From assembly GCA_000332255.1 (NCBI GenBank), contig KB235926.1:841416-905415 (forward strand): DNA of 64,000 bases. Direction: 5' to 3'. The position numbers and the translations under genes were made by a program. Shown here piece after piece: positions 18,639 to 27,554 of the stretch. Source of the DNA: a cyanobacterium PCC 7702 (GTDB lineage: Bacteria > Cyanobacteriota > Cyanobacteriia > Cyanobacteriales > Nostocaceae). Positions within the stretch are counted from its first letter, which is position 1; each line of letters starts with the position of its first letter. The notes below the pieces were generated by a model that did not search any database, had not been told where the DNA came from, and was given only the letters and a program-made list of their open reading frames with translations.

Positions 18639-18875
18639 TTAATCGTTTTCCCATTCTTCCCGACCAATCAGATCGCCAATGCGATCGCGCAGCAGGAAGT
18701 CACATTTTTCTAATTCGCATTCCACGCATACCCATTCCCGCGCTGGTATGTATTGGCATAGTGTGTATATTGGTTGTTGTCTGCTGACCACTCCCTTTTG
18801 TACTAATCGTCGTGCTTCATCTTGAATTACGTCCAAAGAGTAGTAGTTAATAGAAGGCACTGTATTCACACTCAT
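18639..18875 (-). CDS. DUF4327 family protein
   Basis: A 78-residue protein with the characteristic layout of DUF4327: YYSLDVIQDEARRLVQKGVV, then QPIYTLCQYIPAREW, then a Cys pair (CVECELEKCDF) and an acidic tail. The Cys-x2-Cys-x5-Cys spacing could suit metal or redox chemistry but this is inference. It is monocistronic, transcribed away from rbfA. Confidence 0.8.
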   Translation of the reverse strand: MSVNTVPSINYYSLDVIQDEARRLVQKGVVSRQQPIYTLCQYIPAREWVCVECELEKCDFLLRDRIGDLIGREEWEND

Positions 18876-19390
18876 GATCTTTGCTCACAATATACGTAAC
18901 TCACGTTCCCAAAAGGGACAGAAACTATCGCTGACAATTTGTAATTTGCTATACGGAACTATTTTCATTTTGACGCTATGTACCCGCCATTTATGTAAAT
19001 AAATGTTAAATTTGTCAAATTATCATAACATTTTGGTTTCGGTTTCGCAGGTAGGAAAGGTGTTGATTACCTTTGATAAATTTGCAAAGAACAGAATTAG
19101 AAAGTACTTTCCCAAGATTCTCCCCGCAAACTGAGTATAAACTACTGCCAGATCCAGACGCTACGATACACTGCCCAGATCGCTAGAAATTGATTTGTTA
19201 ACAATTTCTTCAATAAGCTTTCAGTCTTAGGTTGAATACCGTTATCTATCTGTTTTTCTTTGGTAACCGTAAAATTACTAGTATGTTTAGTAATAATCTC
19301 AAGCATCAGAATAGTTGATGGATGCGGCGGATAATGATGAAGTTTTGCAACATTTATGTAAATTTTAGTTAAAGATTTTCACAAGCAAAT
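18876..19390. other. Intergenic region between DUF4327 and rbfA
   Basis: About 515 bases with no supported gene. An 8-base perfect inverted repeat, AGAAATTG/CAATTTCT (19185-19192/19202-19209), is the only structure noticed. Upstream of the DUF4327 start the sequence is AT-rich and promoter-like. Confidence 0.5.
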
Positions 19391-19416
19391 ATAAAAAGAC
19401 GCGAGGCGATCGCGTC
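19391..19416 (-). terminator. Terminator of rbfA containing a HIP1 core
   Basis: On the minus strand a perfect 7-bp stem GACGCGA/TCGCGTC with a five-base loop is followed by TTTTTATATTT. The stem-loop contains GCGATCGC, so the abundant HIP1 octamer is here part of a transcription terminator. Confidence 0.8.
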
Positions 19417-19451
19417 CTTGGGATGGTGCTTGAGCTAATTGTTAGCCTATT

Positions 19452-19844
19452 TCATTCCTCGTCTTGCTTCTCATCTAAATTTTCTGGTTTCCGCTCTTGC
19501 TTAATTTGGTTTAGCAGCGACAGTACTTTACTACCGCGTTCTAAAGAACGATCTTGGATAAACACCACCTCTGGTGTGCGACGCAGGCGTATTCGTGCTC
19601 CAAGTTCGCTGCGGACGTAACCCGTCGCCGACTTTAAACCTGCCATTGTTTCTGTTTTCGCTTCTTCGGTGCCATAAATTGACACGTATATTTTGGCATG
19701 TTGCAAATCACCAGAAACATCCACATCAGTAATACTGACCATGCCAGTTCCCACACGGTCATCTTTAATACCGTTGATTAACATTTGGCTAACTTCCCGT
19801 TTAATCAATTCCGCAACCCGAGAAACGCGGCGATTGGTAGCCAT
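19452..19844 (-). CDS. rbfA: Ribosome-binding factor A
   Basis: RbfA binds the 30S subunit during maturation of the 16S rRNA 5' end and is important in the cold. The 130 residues comprise the single KH-like domain: [59 protein letters not shown] and [15 protein letters not shown], followed by an acidic tail (EKQDEE). It is downstream of the DUF751 gene, an arrangement I associate with cyanobacteria, and ends at a strong terminator. Confidence 0.95.
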   Translation of the reverse strand: MATNRRVSRVAELIKREVSQMLINGIKDDRVGTGMVSITDVDVSGDLQHAKIYVSIYGTEEAKTETMAGLKSATGYVRSELGARIRLRRTPEVVFIQDRSLERGSKVLSLLNQIKQERKPENLDEKQDEE

Positions 19845-20022
19845 AAAAACTATGCCTCCTGATAGAGGTTTGATTGCTTGACACTTTGCTACAGCTAGTA
19901 GCCTGGAGATTTTTGAAGTTTAACCCGTGTTTACTAGGTTGGCAGTATAGTGCATTATAACCGTGGCTGGGGGCTGGAACGCACCTTTTGCTGACTTTGA
20001 TTGCCGTTTTGGGCAAACAACC

Positions 20023-20229
20023 TTATATTGTATTCAATCCCAGCATGGCGCGCAGAGTGAGAACAACAAAGGTTATGAAGCCTGCAAATAATCCCACCAG
20101 GGCGATCGAGGTAACCGGACGTTTCAACAGTGGTGCTAGGGGAGCAAACAAGCTTAACAAAGCACCTAAAAGAGTGGTAATGAAGTAGCGTTGGTAGCGA
20201 AAGACGTTATCCCAAAATCCATCTAACAT
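20023..20229 (-). CDS. DUF751 (Ycf33-like) small membrane protein
   Basis: A 68-residue protein with two hydrophobic helices: YQRYFITTLLGALLSLFAPL and SIALVGLFAGFITFVVLTLR, with the conserved MLDGFWDNVFRYQRYF start. This is the DUF751 family, which includes plastid Ycf33. Function is not established. It lies upstream of rbfA on the same strand, 178 bases apart, and may be cotranscribed. Confidence 0.85.
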   Translation of the reverse strand: MLDGFWDNVFRYQRYFITTLLGALLSLFAPLAPLLKRPVTSIALVGLFAGFITFVVLTLRAMLGLNTI

Positions 20230-20375
20230 TTGCTTTTTAACTACCTGGTAATTGACAATATGGTAATCTTTGATTAATGCTATTGTAATCTAATTTGAGG
20301 AGCTTAATAAGAAATTGATATAAAATGTTTTTCACTCGTTTTCGTACGTATATTTATTAGCTTAATTTTAGTTAA

Positions 20376-21218
20376 ATGTTAAGTCAGTTACCCAGGTTCG
20401 CTGTGCCGCGTCCATTTTTAAAATGGGCTGGAGGTAAAAGTAAATTAATTCCCCAATATCTTCCTTATTTTCCTAAGGATTACAAAAATTATTACGAGCC
20501 ATTTTTGGGTGGAGGTGCCATTTTTTTCTACCTTCAATATCTCCGTCCCACCAAAGCTATTTTAACAGACATTAACGAAGAACTAATTATTACATATCGT
20601 TGTGTTAAGGAAAAAGTTGAAGACTTAATTATTTTGCTTAGAGAGCACGAACGTCAGCACAATCGAGAATATTATTATCGCATGAGAGCGAGGATTGGTG
20701 AATCTGATATAGAAAAAGCCGCTCGCCTTATTTATCTAAACAGAACTTGTTTTAACGGTCTTTATCGGGTAAATTCAAAAGGGATATTTAATGTTCCCCT
20801 GGGAAGGTACTCTCACCCCAAAATTTGCCAGGAAGATTTGCTGCGTTCGTGTTCAGCTGCTCTTGCTAACTCGAAATGCTTTCAAGCAGATTTTGTGAAC
20901 GTGCTGGAATATGCCACAGGTAGGGATGATTTCGTTTTTTTTGACCCGCCTTATTATCCCCTCAGCAATACTAGTTATTTTACAGCTTATAGTTGTAATT
21001 CTTTTCATCAAAAAGATCAGGAACGTCTAAGAGATGCATGTGCTGAATTAGCAAGTCGTGGTGTGCGAGTGATGGTGTGTAATTCTGATTGTGATTTTAT
21101 TAGAAAAATATATACAGAAATAGGTTTTAGGATCCATCCCATCAAAGCAGCACGCTCGATTAATTGCAATCCCAAAAAACGCGGTTTCATTGGAGAATTA
21201 CTAATTACCTCTTACTAA
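20376..21218 (+). CDS. DNA adenine methylase, Dam type (probable GATC specificity)
   Basis: An N6-adenine methyltransferase of 280 residues. The AdoMet site FLKWAGGKSKLIP is N-terminal and the catalytic FFDPPYYPLS lies near residue 189 (DPPY), with EPFLGGGAIFF and LNRTCFNGLYRVNSKG between, the order of alpha-class enzymes such as E. coli Dam. No cognate restriction gene is next to it, so it looks like a solitary housekeeping enzyme. GATC specificity is inferred from family resemblance; note that HIP1 (GCGATCGC) contains GATC. Confidence 0.92.
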   Translation: MLSQLPRFAVPRPFLKWAGGKSKLIPQYLPYFPKDYKNYYEPFLGGGAIFFYLQYLRPTKAILTDINEELIITYRCVKEKVEDLIILLREHERQHNREYYYRMRARIGESDIEKAARLIYLNRTCFNGLYRVNSKGIFNVPLGRYSHPKICQEDLLRSCSAALANSKCFQADFVNVLEYATGRDDFVFFDPPYYPLSNTSYFTAYSCNSFHQKDQERLRDACAELASRGVRVMVCNSDCDFIRKIYTEIGFRIHPIKAARSINCNPKKRGFIGELLITSY

Positions 21219-21411
21219 AGATGTTTGTTTTTCCAAACAATCAACCTTTTGAAATCGATATAAATTTATTGAGAATAAGGTTTTCACGAATGTGTGGAAG
21301 TTCAAAGAAATTCACCTTTAACTTACTCATCTACTTGGCTTTGGAAAAGAATTTTAAGTAGAGATGAGAAGGTTGTTTTCCCTGCTTGTTTGGCGAACAG
21401 GGATTTTACTT

Positions 21412-22074
21412 TTATATCCACGCAGCTGCTTTTTGCCAACCTAAACCTTTTCTGAGTATTACTGGTTCTTCTCCGGTCAAGTCTAAAATTGTAGACACTT
21501 CATAAGTTGGTTCTTCACCAGTATCTACTATGATGTCAACTAATTTGTCCAAACGGTCAAATAGCTCCATTCGCGACATTATTAATTCTGGTTGCAATTG
21601 TTGTGCGGGTTGCTCGTCTGTTTCATCTGGTGGTAAATGAGCTGAAGTAGAAATAATTGGATTTCCCAGGGACTTTAACAGTGCCAAGCACACCTTATGA
21701 TCTGGTACTCTAATGCCAGTAGTTTTTCGTTTTGGATTTTGTACCAAACGCGGTACCAACTTGGTAGCAGGTAACAAAAAAGTGTAGGGTCCTGGAATAA
21801 GGTGCTTGACAATGCGATAGGCGCTATCGCTGACAATGGCGTAGGTTGCTATGTTGGAAAGTGAGGGACAAAGGAAAGTCAGTGGTTTATCATTAGCTAG
21901 CTGTTTGATTTTTCGTACTCGTTCTACTGCAGATTTGGCGTTGAGATCGCAGCCTATGGCATAAACTGTATCGGTAGGATAAAGCATAACCGCACCATGC
22001 AAGAGCGCCGTCTTGATTTCTTCTATGTGGCGAGTTTGGGGATTATCAGGATGAATGGAAAAAACTTTTGCCAT
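21412..22074 (-). CDS. Sua5/YciO/YrdC family protein, YciO type
   Basis: The fold is that of threonylcarbamoyl-AMP synthases, which make the intermediate for tRNA t6A37. Visible segments are AVMLYPTDTVYAIGCDL, IKQLANDKPLTFLC, PGPYTFLLPATKLVP, RKTTGIRVPDH and NPIISTSAHLPPDE. The sequence follows E. coli YciO more closely than TsaC, and has STSAH where TsaC-type enzymes have a Ser-x-Asn motif, so activity in t6A synthesis is plausible but not assured. Length 220 matches the family. Many databases would simply name it L-threonylcarbamoyladenylate synthase. Confidence 0.85.
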   Translation of the reverse strand: MAKVFSIHPDNPQTRHIEEIKTALLHGAVMLYPTDTVYAIGCDLNAKSAVERVRKIKQLANDKPLTFLCPSLSNIATYAIVSDSAYRIVKHLIPGPYTFLLPATKLVPRLVQNPKRKTTGIRVPDHKVCLALLKSLGNPIISTSAHLPPDETDEQPAQQLQPELIMSRMELFDRLDKLVDIIVDTGEEPTYEVSTILDLTGEEPVILRKGLGWQKAAAWI

Positions 22075-22088
22075 GGGTTTGGTGTGGG

Positions 22089-22166
22089 TAGTAGATAGTG
22101 GATAGTATTTTCAACAGAAAGGATGTGGACAATGGAAAAGAAAAATTACTAACTACTCACTACTAA
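22089..22166. repeat. Two short inverted heptamer tracts
   Basis: Between divergent yciO-like and larC genes, TAGTAGA-TAGTGGA-TAGTATT (22089-22109) and TTACTAA-CTACTCA-CTACTAA (22146-22166) are three-unit period-7 tracts in opposite orientations. They resemble the heptamer repeats at 4071 and may pair imperfectly with each other. Confidence 0.55.
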
Positions 22167-22180
22167 CAAAACATATTTTT

Positions 22181-23476
22181 ATGATTAAACTTGCTTATAT
22201 TCAATGTCCGACGGGTATTTCTGGTGATATGTGTTTGGGAGCGCTGGTTAGTTTGGGCGTTCCCGTGGAATATCTGATTGAAAAACTAAATAGTTTGGGA
22301 ATTGAGGATGAGTATAAGTTATGGGTGGAACTTGTACAACGTAATGGTCAGCAGGCGACAAAAGTTCATGTAGAGTCATTGCACAACAGCGATCGCTCTG
22401 AGGGTCACCACTACCATCACTACCGTTACCTAAGGGAAATTGAACAAATAATTCTCAAAGCTAAATTACCAGCAAAAGCACAAGCTTGGAGCTTGGCAGT
22501 ATTTAGACGACTAGCAATTGCAGAAGGAGCGGTGCATGGTATTTCCCCAGATGAAGTTCACTTTCACGAGGTGGGCGCCACAGATGCTATTGTAGATATT
22601 GTTGGCACTTGCCTGGGCTTAGATTGGTTGGGTATTGACACCAACGAACAAGGGTTTCCCTGGCTTTATTGCTCGCCATTTCCCACCGGTGGAGGAACGG
22701 TACATGCGGCCCACGGGCAAATAGCTGTACCGGTACCAGCAGTGTTGAAATTATGGGAAATGCGCAACTGTCCGGTTTACAGCAACGGTATCGAACGGGA
22801 ACTGGTCACGCCTACCGGTGCTGCGATCGCCACAACCTTAGCTGTAAACTTTGGTCCGCCACCACCTATGACGCTGCAAAAAGTTGGGTTGGGAGCGGGT
22901 TGCTGGCATTTACCACTTGCTAATATTTTACGTCTGTGGCTGGGCGAAACAACAAAGCAACCACCACAGATGATAGCAGATTCATCAATTGTTTCAGCTG
23001 TCGCTACTAGCAGTTTGCCACTAGAAACCATATCAGTATTGGAAACTCAAATTGATGATTTAAGTCCGCAGGCGATCGCTTATGTATCGGATGCCTTATT
23101 TGCTGCTGGAGCGGTGGATGTTTTTACTCAATCCATCGGAATGAAAAAATCTCGTCCGGGAATTTTGCTTACCGTGATTTGTCATCCAGAAAATTTATCG
23201 AAGTGTGAAGCTGTTTTATTTCGCGAAACTACTACTTTAGGAATTCGACGCTTGACTCAACAACGGGTAATTTTAGAGCGAGAAATACAATCGGTAGAAA
23301 CAGAGTATGGGGCGGTGCGTGTTAAGGTAGCATGGACAAAACAAGCAGATCGCAAAGTTATAAATAACGTACAGCCAGAGTACGAAGACTGTGCTGAATT
23401 AGCAAAAAAACATGATATTCCTTGGCGAGAAATCCACCGGATAGTGCTACAAAATTGGTATTTACAACATACTTGA
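22181..23476 (+). CDS. larC: LarC-family nickel insertion protein (DUF111)
   Basis: LarC inserts nickel into the pincer cofactor of lactate racemase and related enzymes in a CTP-dependent reaction. The 431 residues show the N-terminal CPTGISGDMCLGALVSLG motif, the His-rich SDRSEGHHYHHYRYL stretch, DEVHFHEVGATDAIVDIVGT, and the C-terminal domain QIDDLSPQAIAYVSDALF with IGMKKSRPGILLTV. All look intact. LarB, LarE and LarA are not within the window, so which enzyme uses the cofactor is unknown. The first motif has PTGISGDM where many homologues have ASGASGDM. Confidence 0.9.
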   Translation: MIKLAYIQCPTGISGDMCLGALVSLGVPVEYLIEKLNSLGIEDEYKLWVELVQRNGQQATKVHVESLHNSDRSEGHHYHHYRYLREIEQIILKAKLPAKAQAWSLAVFRRLAIAEGAVHGISPDEVHFHEVGATDAIVDIVGTCLGLDWLGIDTNEQGFPWLYCSPFPTGGGTVHAAHGQIAVPVPAVLKLWEMRNCPVYSNGIERELVTPTGAAIATTLAVNFGPPPPMTLQKVGLGAGCWHLPLANILRLWLGETTKQPPQMIADSSIVSAVATSSLPLETISVLETQIDDLSPQAIAYVSDALFAAGAVDVFTQSIGMKKSRPGILLTVICHPENLSKCEAVLFRETTTLGIRRLTQQRVILEREIQSVETEYGAVRVKVAWTKQADRKVINNVQPEYEDCAELAKKHDIPWREIHRIVLQNWYLQHT

Positions 23477-23483
23477 AAGCATT

Positions 23484-24788
23484 TCAAGGGGAGGAAGTTT
23501 GTCTGGTGATGCTGTCTTCATATAGGGCGATCGCTCGTTTGAGGTTGCTTGCATGCTCTGGGTAAATTTCTGGACGTTCCAAACCCGGATCGACAATTAA
23601 TTCACCCAGGATATTATTCGCTCGCTCGTTGAGCGAATCTATTAACAAATTTGGCATGGTTATGTTATCTTCGGCAATCTTTTTAATAACAGTATAGGGG
23701 TTTTCTTGCTCTAGAATTGCTTTGAGAACTTGCATTTCAGGATTTGGTAGTTGTTCTACAAATTTTACCCAATCCTCCGGCAATATTTCGGCAATTTCTG
23801 TTGTACTATTCGTATCTTCTAGTGGCTCTACTAATTCGGAGAAAGGAAACGAATCTGCATCTTTTTCCTGTTCTGGCTGCAGGAAATTGTTGCTGTCTAG
23901 AACTTGTGTTTGTTGTAGTAATTCCCAAACTTGGCTTTGTAAATTGTCTCGTTCATCTTGTAGTAAGCTTACTTGTTCCTGTAATTGTTGTAATTCCAGT
24001 TGCTGCTGTGCTATTTGCTGTCGCAGCTCATCTAAATTTGCTTCTAGAGTTTGTTTTTCTAAATTTTGAGTTGATAGAATCTGATGGTGTCTTTTTTCTT
24101 CTGCTTCCATCTGTTGAATATCAATTCTCATTTGGTAAAGTTTTTCCTCAAGTTGCGGCTTAAGCCTTTCTAGTAAAGTGATATTACTTTCCAATTCTTG
24201 CTTTTGTTGTTGCAGTTCCGAAATTTGAGTTTGTAACTGATTAATTTCCGCTTTGGATACGTTTAAATTTAATTCACAACGACGTTTGTCCGCTTGAATA
24301 GCAGAAAGAGATTTGTTGAGTTCGGCTTGAGTTGATTCTAAATTATTAATTTCATTTTGCAAATAATTAATTTGAGCTTCTAATTGTTTTTTTTCAACAA
24401 TAAAACTACTTAACTCTCGATTGAGAACATCTCTTTGATGACGACGTTCTATTACTTGATTTTGCAAATTATTTGACTCTTGATACAATAAAGCATGGTG
24501 CGACTCTAAGTGTTTGATTTCTGCAAGCATGCGCGATTTTAATCCTTCCAGTTCTCGGATGCGCCTGTGCAGAGAATCCCGTTTAGCAAGCATTTCGTAA
24601 TTTCTTTGTTTTTGTTCTACAAAAAGTGCTGCGTAGGTCACGGTCAAAGTAATCAAACCGATAATCAAGGCTTTGCCAAAATTCCAGGTTAAAGCTAGAC
24701 TAAGACCAAAACTAATGCCAAAGGCAACTATGCCAAGAAGAAATCGATTGCTGACCATTGCTGATTGTATATTACTTGTTTTGAGCAT
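23484..24788 (-). CDS. Membrane-anchored coiled-coil protein with possible TerB-C domain
   Basis: Two adjacent hydrophobic helices near the N-terminus (FLLGIVAFGISFGLSLALTW and IIGLITLTVTYAALF) are followed by about 250 residues of heptad-patterned coiled coil rich in Glu, Gln and Leu. The last 120 residues are globular (VEQLPNPEMQVLKAILEQE, SLNERANNILGELIVDPG, PEIYPEHASNLKRAIALYED) and recall the TerB C-terminal domain. In-frame starts exist at 24857 (TTG), 24839, 24788 and 24758; I give 24788 because it precedes the first helix by a short tail, without ribosome-site support. It precedes nothing obviously related; its 3' end is eight bases from larC (convergent). Confidence 0.65.
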   Translation of the reverse strand: MLKTSNIQSAMVSNRFLLGIVAFGISFGLSLALTWNFGKALIIGLITLTVTYAALFVEQKQRNYEMLAKRDSLHRRIRELEGLKSRMLAEIKHLESHHALLYQESNNLQNQVIERRHQRDVLNRELSSFIVEKKQLEAQINYLQNEINNLESTQAELNKSLSAIQADKRRCELNLNVSKAEINQLQTQISELQQQKQELESNITLLERLKPQLEEKLYQMRIDIQQMEAEEKRHHQILSTQNLEKQTLEANLDELRQQIAQQQLELQQLQEQVSLLQDERDNLQSQVWELLQQTQVLDSNNFLQPEQEKDADSFPFSELVEPLEDTNSTTEIAEILPEDWVKFVEQLPNPEMQVLKAILEQENPYTVIKKIAEDNITMPNLLIDSLNERANNILGELIVDPGLERPEIYPEHASNLKRAIALYEDSITRQTSSP

Positions 24789-24974
24789 AGTTTGAAGTAA
24801 AAGGCAGGGATTGGGTTCAGATTTTACATTTGATTGCATCAAGTAACGAAGTGTCAAAAAAATTATCTTTTAATTGTTTCCAGAGCACAGTAGTAGCTAG
24901 AGTTAATAAACTAAATGCAGATGTTTGAGAGAGAGAATTTTGTCAAACATTGTACGAACAGATCATCTGTATGG

Positions 24975-26309
24975 CTAGTTTGCAAGCGGATGATTTTGCG
25001 AACCAAACAGTATCAAATCTGCTTTTAAGAAATCAATAAATTGCCGTGCTGTTCTACCAGAACGACCGTTGTGACGGGTAGCCCATTGTAAAGCTTGATG
25101 TTCTAAATCTTGTGGAGGAAGATTAATTCCAGCTAAATTTGCTAGATGATGGATAATGGTTAAATAAGTTTTTTGATCGATAGGCTCAAAGGTCAATGTT
25201 AAACCAAAGCGATCGCTAAAGGAAAGCTTTTCCTGCATGGTGTCCCAAGCATGAACTTCCTGTTGCTCCCTACCAGCAGGGCGATCGGTAAAAAATTCCC
25301 GCACCAGGTGACGGCGATTAGAAGTAGCATAAACCACAACGTTTTGCGGACGTGCAGTTAAATTACCTTCTAAAACTACTTTCAGTGCCTTGAAGGCATC
25401 GTCATCTTCTTCAAAGGACAGGTCATCAACAAAGATAATAAATTTTTGAGGTACTCCTCGCAACTGTTCTACAATGGTGGGTAAGTCCTGTAGTTGTGAT
25501 TTGGCAACTTCTAGCAAGCGCAAGTTGCGCTCGCCATACTCGTTTAACAAAGCTTTGACAAGAGAAGATTTCCCCGAACCGCGACTACCGTAAAGTAATA
25601 CGTGCAAAGCCATCTGTCCTGACAGTAAAAACTCTGTATTTTTTAACAGCGTTGCTTTTTGCGATTCGTAGCCTGCTAATTCGTTCAATTTTACCGCATC
25701 GAAGTGGGATATACCTACAAATTTCCCCCCTTGCCACCGCAAAGCTTTATACTCCGCAAACAAACCCGTACCAAATTGGTGATAGTAAGCTGCTAACTGT
25801 TGTACAGCATCACCCCAGTTTTCTAAGTTTTGTAGTTTCTCAATTAAATCCAACTCGTGAATTGTCCCTTTTGTTGAAGGTTGCTGCAGGTACCACACTA
25901 CTGGCGAAACAGGTAAATGAGCTACAGATTGCACCCATTCACTCAAATAGGCGCTGCTGCAATCATGCAGGTGCTGCAACAGTTGTAGGTCATGTTTAGC
26001 TGCTGCTACTAAAGCTGGAGGTAAGCGATGGAATGGTTGCTGTTGAGCAAGCTTTGTAAACGGATTTTCATCTCTAAGAATTTGTGTAATTAAATATTCC
26101 TCCCAATTTTGATTTTTCGCCGCCAAGCATCTAAAGTAATTACCGTATGCTTGCAAGCAATTTTTTGCATCTGCTTCAGTGTAACGTATGGCCTGTAACA
26201 GTTCCAGGAACGCTACTCCCACATCTGTTTGCAAGACAGATTGAAACAGCAACAAAGATGCTGCTTGACGCTGCAGAAATTGAACTTTTGCGATCGCTTG
26301 ACTGTCCAT
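24975..26309 (-). CDS. DUF815 family AAA-type ATPase
   Basis: A 444-residue P-loop protein. The N-terminal 200 residues are helical and unfamiliar. The ATPase core has LLKNTEFLLSGQMALHVLLY, Walker A GSRGSGKSSLVKALL (near residue 240), Walker B KFIIFVDDLSFEEDD, sensor VVYATSNRRHLVREFF and a C-terminal TFEPIDQKTYLTIIHHLA with arginine-finger-like RSGRTARQF. This is the DUF815 family, whose cellular role is not established. It is on the same strand as the coiled-coil protein downstream, 187 bases apart. Confidence 0.88.
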   Translation of the reverse strand: MDSQAIAKVQFLQRQAASLLLFQSVLQTDVGVAFLELLQAIRYTEADAKNCLQAYGNYFRCLAAKNQNWEEYLITQILRDENPFTKLAQQQPFHRLPPALVAAAKHDLQLLQHLHDCSSAYLSEWVQSVAHLPVSPVVWYLQQPSTKGTIHELDLIEKLQNLENWGDAVQQLAAYYHQFGTGLFAEYKALRWQGGKFVGISHFDAVKLNELAGYESQKATLLKNTEFLLSGQMALHVLLYGSRGSGKSSLVKALLNEYGERNLRLLEVAKSQLQDLPTIVEQLRGVPQKFIIFVDDLSFEEDDDAFKALKVVLEGNLTARPQNVVVYATSNRRHLVREFFTDRPAGREQQEVHAWDTMQEKLSFSDRFGLTLTFEPIDQKTYLTIIHHLANLAGINLPPQDLEHQALQWATRHNGRSGRTARQFIDFLKADLILFGSQNHPLAN

Positions 26310-26369
26310 CAGAGTTATTTAGCTAAATTGCTATGGTATATTCTCTAGCGACAGCATGGGTTTTAACTA

Positions 26370-26690
26370 ATGACTGTAGATATTCTTGCCGCCCTTGCCT
26401 ACGGCACGATCGCAATTATTGGTGGTATTGTTGGTTACATTCGTGCTAATAGCAAGATCTCCCTTGTCAGTGGTAGTTTCTGTGGCTTATTACTTATCTT
26501 CGCAGCGGTAATGCAGTTGCAAGGACAAACTTGGGGTTTGCTGCTCGCAGCAGCTGTTACCGCTGGGTTATTAGTCTTTTTCGCCTTCAGACTTGCTAAA
26601 ACTCGTAAATTTCTACCTGCGGGATTGATGACTGTTTTGGGAATGCTCGCCCTAGCAGTTATGGTACACGCACTTGCGGCGAAAAAATAG
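26370..26690 (+). CDS. TMEM14-family small membrane protein
   Basis: 106 residues in four hydrophobic helices, with Gly-rich packing: ALAYGTIAIIGGIVGYIRAN, SLVSGSFCGLLLIFAAVMQL, LLAAAVTAGLLVFFAFRLAK and LMTVLGMLALAVMVHAL. The YIRANSKISLVSG loop and RLAKTRKFLPAGLM turn are the marks of the TMEM14 family, which in plants includes plastid envelope fatty-acid exporters (FAX). A lipid-export role here is possible by homology only. It is divergent from the DUF815 gene. Confidence 0.85.
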   Translation: MTVDILAALAYGTIAIIGGIVGYIRANSKISLVSGSFCGLLLIFAAVMQLQGQTWGLLLAAAVTAGLLVFFAFRLAKTRKFLPAGLMTVLGMLALAVMVHALAAKK

Positions 26691-27554
26691 TGTTGTAGAA
26701 CTCCATCCCCAACGGTTTAGTACATATATACCATATTTTAACCTTTTTACAAAAAAATTGAGCTGCTTGGTGGCAGGTAATATGTTATATTTAATACCAT
26801 TAACCCGGAACCAATCTACTTTTTGTCCAGTTTCATTTGAGAAAACAACGATATTTTCAAACTTTTTTTCTCTCACCAAATCTCAAAATTCTTAGGAGCA
26901 AGTTCATATCAGCGATCGCTACCATACTAAAATTTATTGTTAGTAATTAATATTTTTGTGTAGAAAAATGCTGAGTATCAAGCGAGCTGCTTTGTGCCAT
27001 TATTTTTGCATTTAACTACTGTTTATGGAGGCGGTGAAGAATTATTCTTGGCAATGAGACTTAGTAAAAGTCACCTTTGTTACCACCTTGGAGACGGAAA
27101 GTAAAAAAGGGGTGCAATCCTTGCGCAGCAATAGTTATACCCGAATTTTTTGGCGGATAATTGACAATTTTCAGCTTGCTGTGTTCTCCAAATCGCTAGC
27201 GATCGCCAAAAATTATAGAAAAATTTGTAATCACCAGCCGAGATACTTTGTCTAGCATCTTGTCAAAGCACTTCACAAAACTAAGCAGCGAGTGACAAAT
27301 ACTGAATTACTTAGATACCTCAATAATTCTACTCAAGAATTTAAAGATTTGAACATATATGAGAAAAATTTTTAAAGTAACAGTAAAGGCTTGATTGCCA
27401 TTTTGGCAAGTATTTCTAAAGGGTATAGGATATTAATAGAATGTACCAAGCATTAATGATACCTACAAGTTTGTGCACCTTAGCTCTGCGTTAAGGTCAG
27501 GCTAATAACAACATTATTGATTTTCTAAGTAATTTTACGACCTAGGAAATATAC
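26691..27554. other. Long gene-free region upstream of the APH/HopA1 pair
   Basis: 864 bases without a convincing gene. Only tiny frames are seen, for example 27441-27494 (17 codons, MIPTSLCTLALR at its end) and 27057-27107 (SKSHLCYHLGDGK), neither with a good ribosome site. A canonical GCGATCGC lies near 26911. The length is unusual for this gene-dense window and leaves space for a small RNA or a short peptide gene. Confidence 0.5.

Noticed and set aside
21164-21361. 65-codon frame after the Dam-type gene
   Set aside because: Mostly an out-of-frame reading of the methylase 3' end.
27441-27494. 17-codon frame as RiPP precursor
   Set aside because: Too short, no clear leader peptide and weak ribosome site; kept only as a passing observation.
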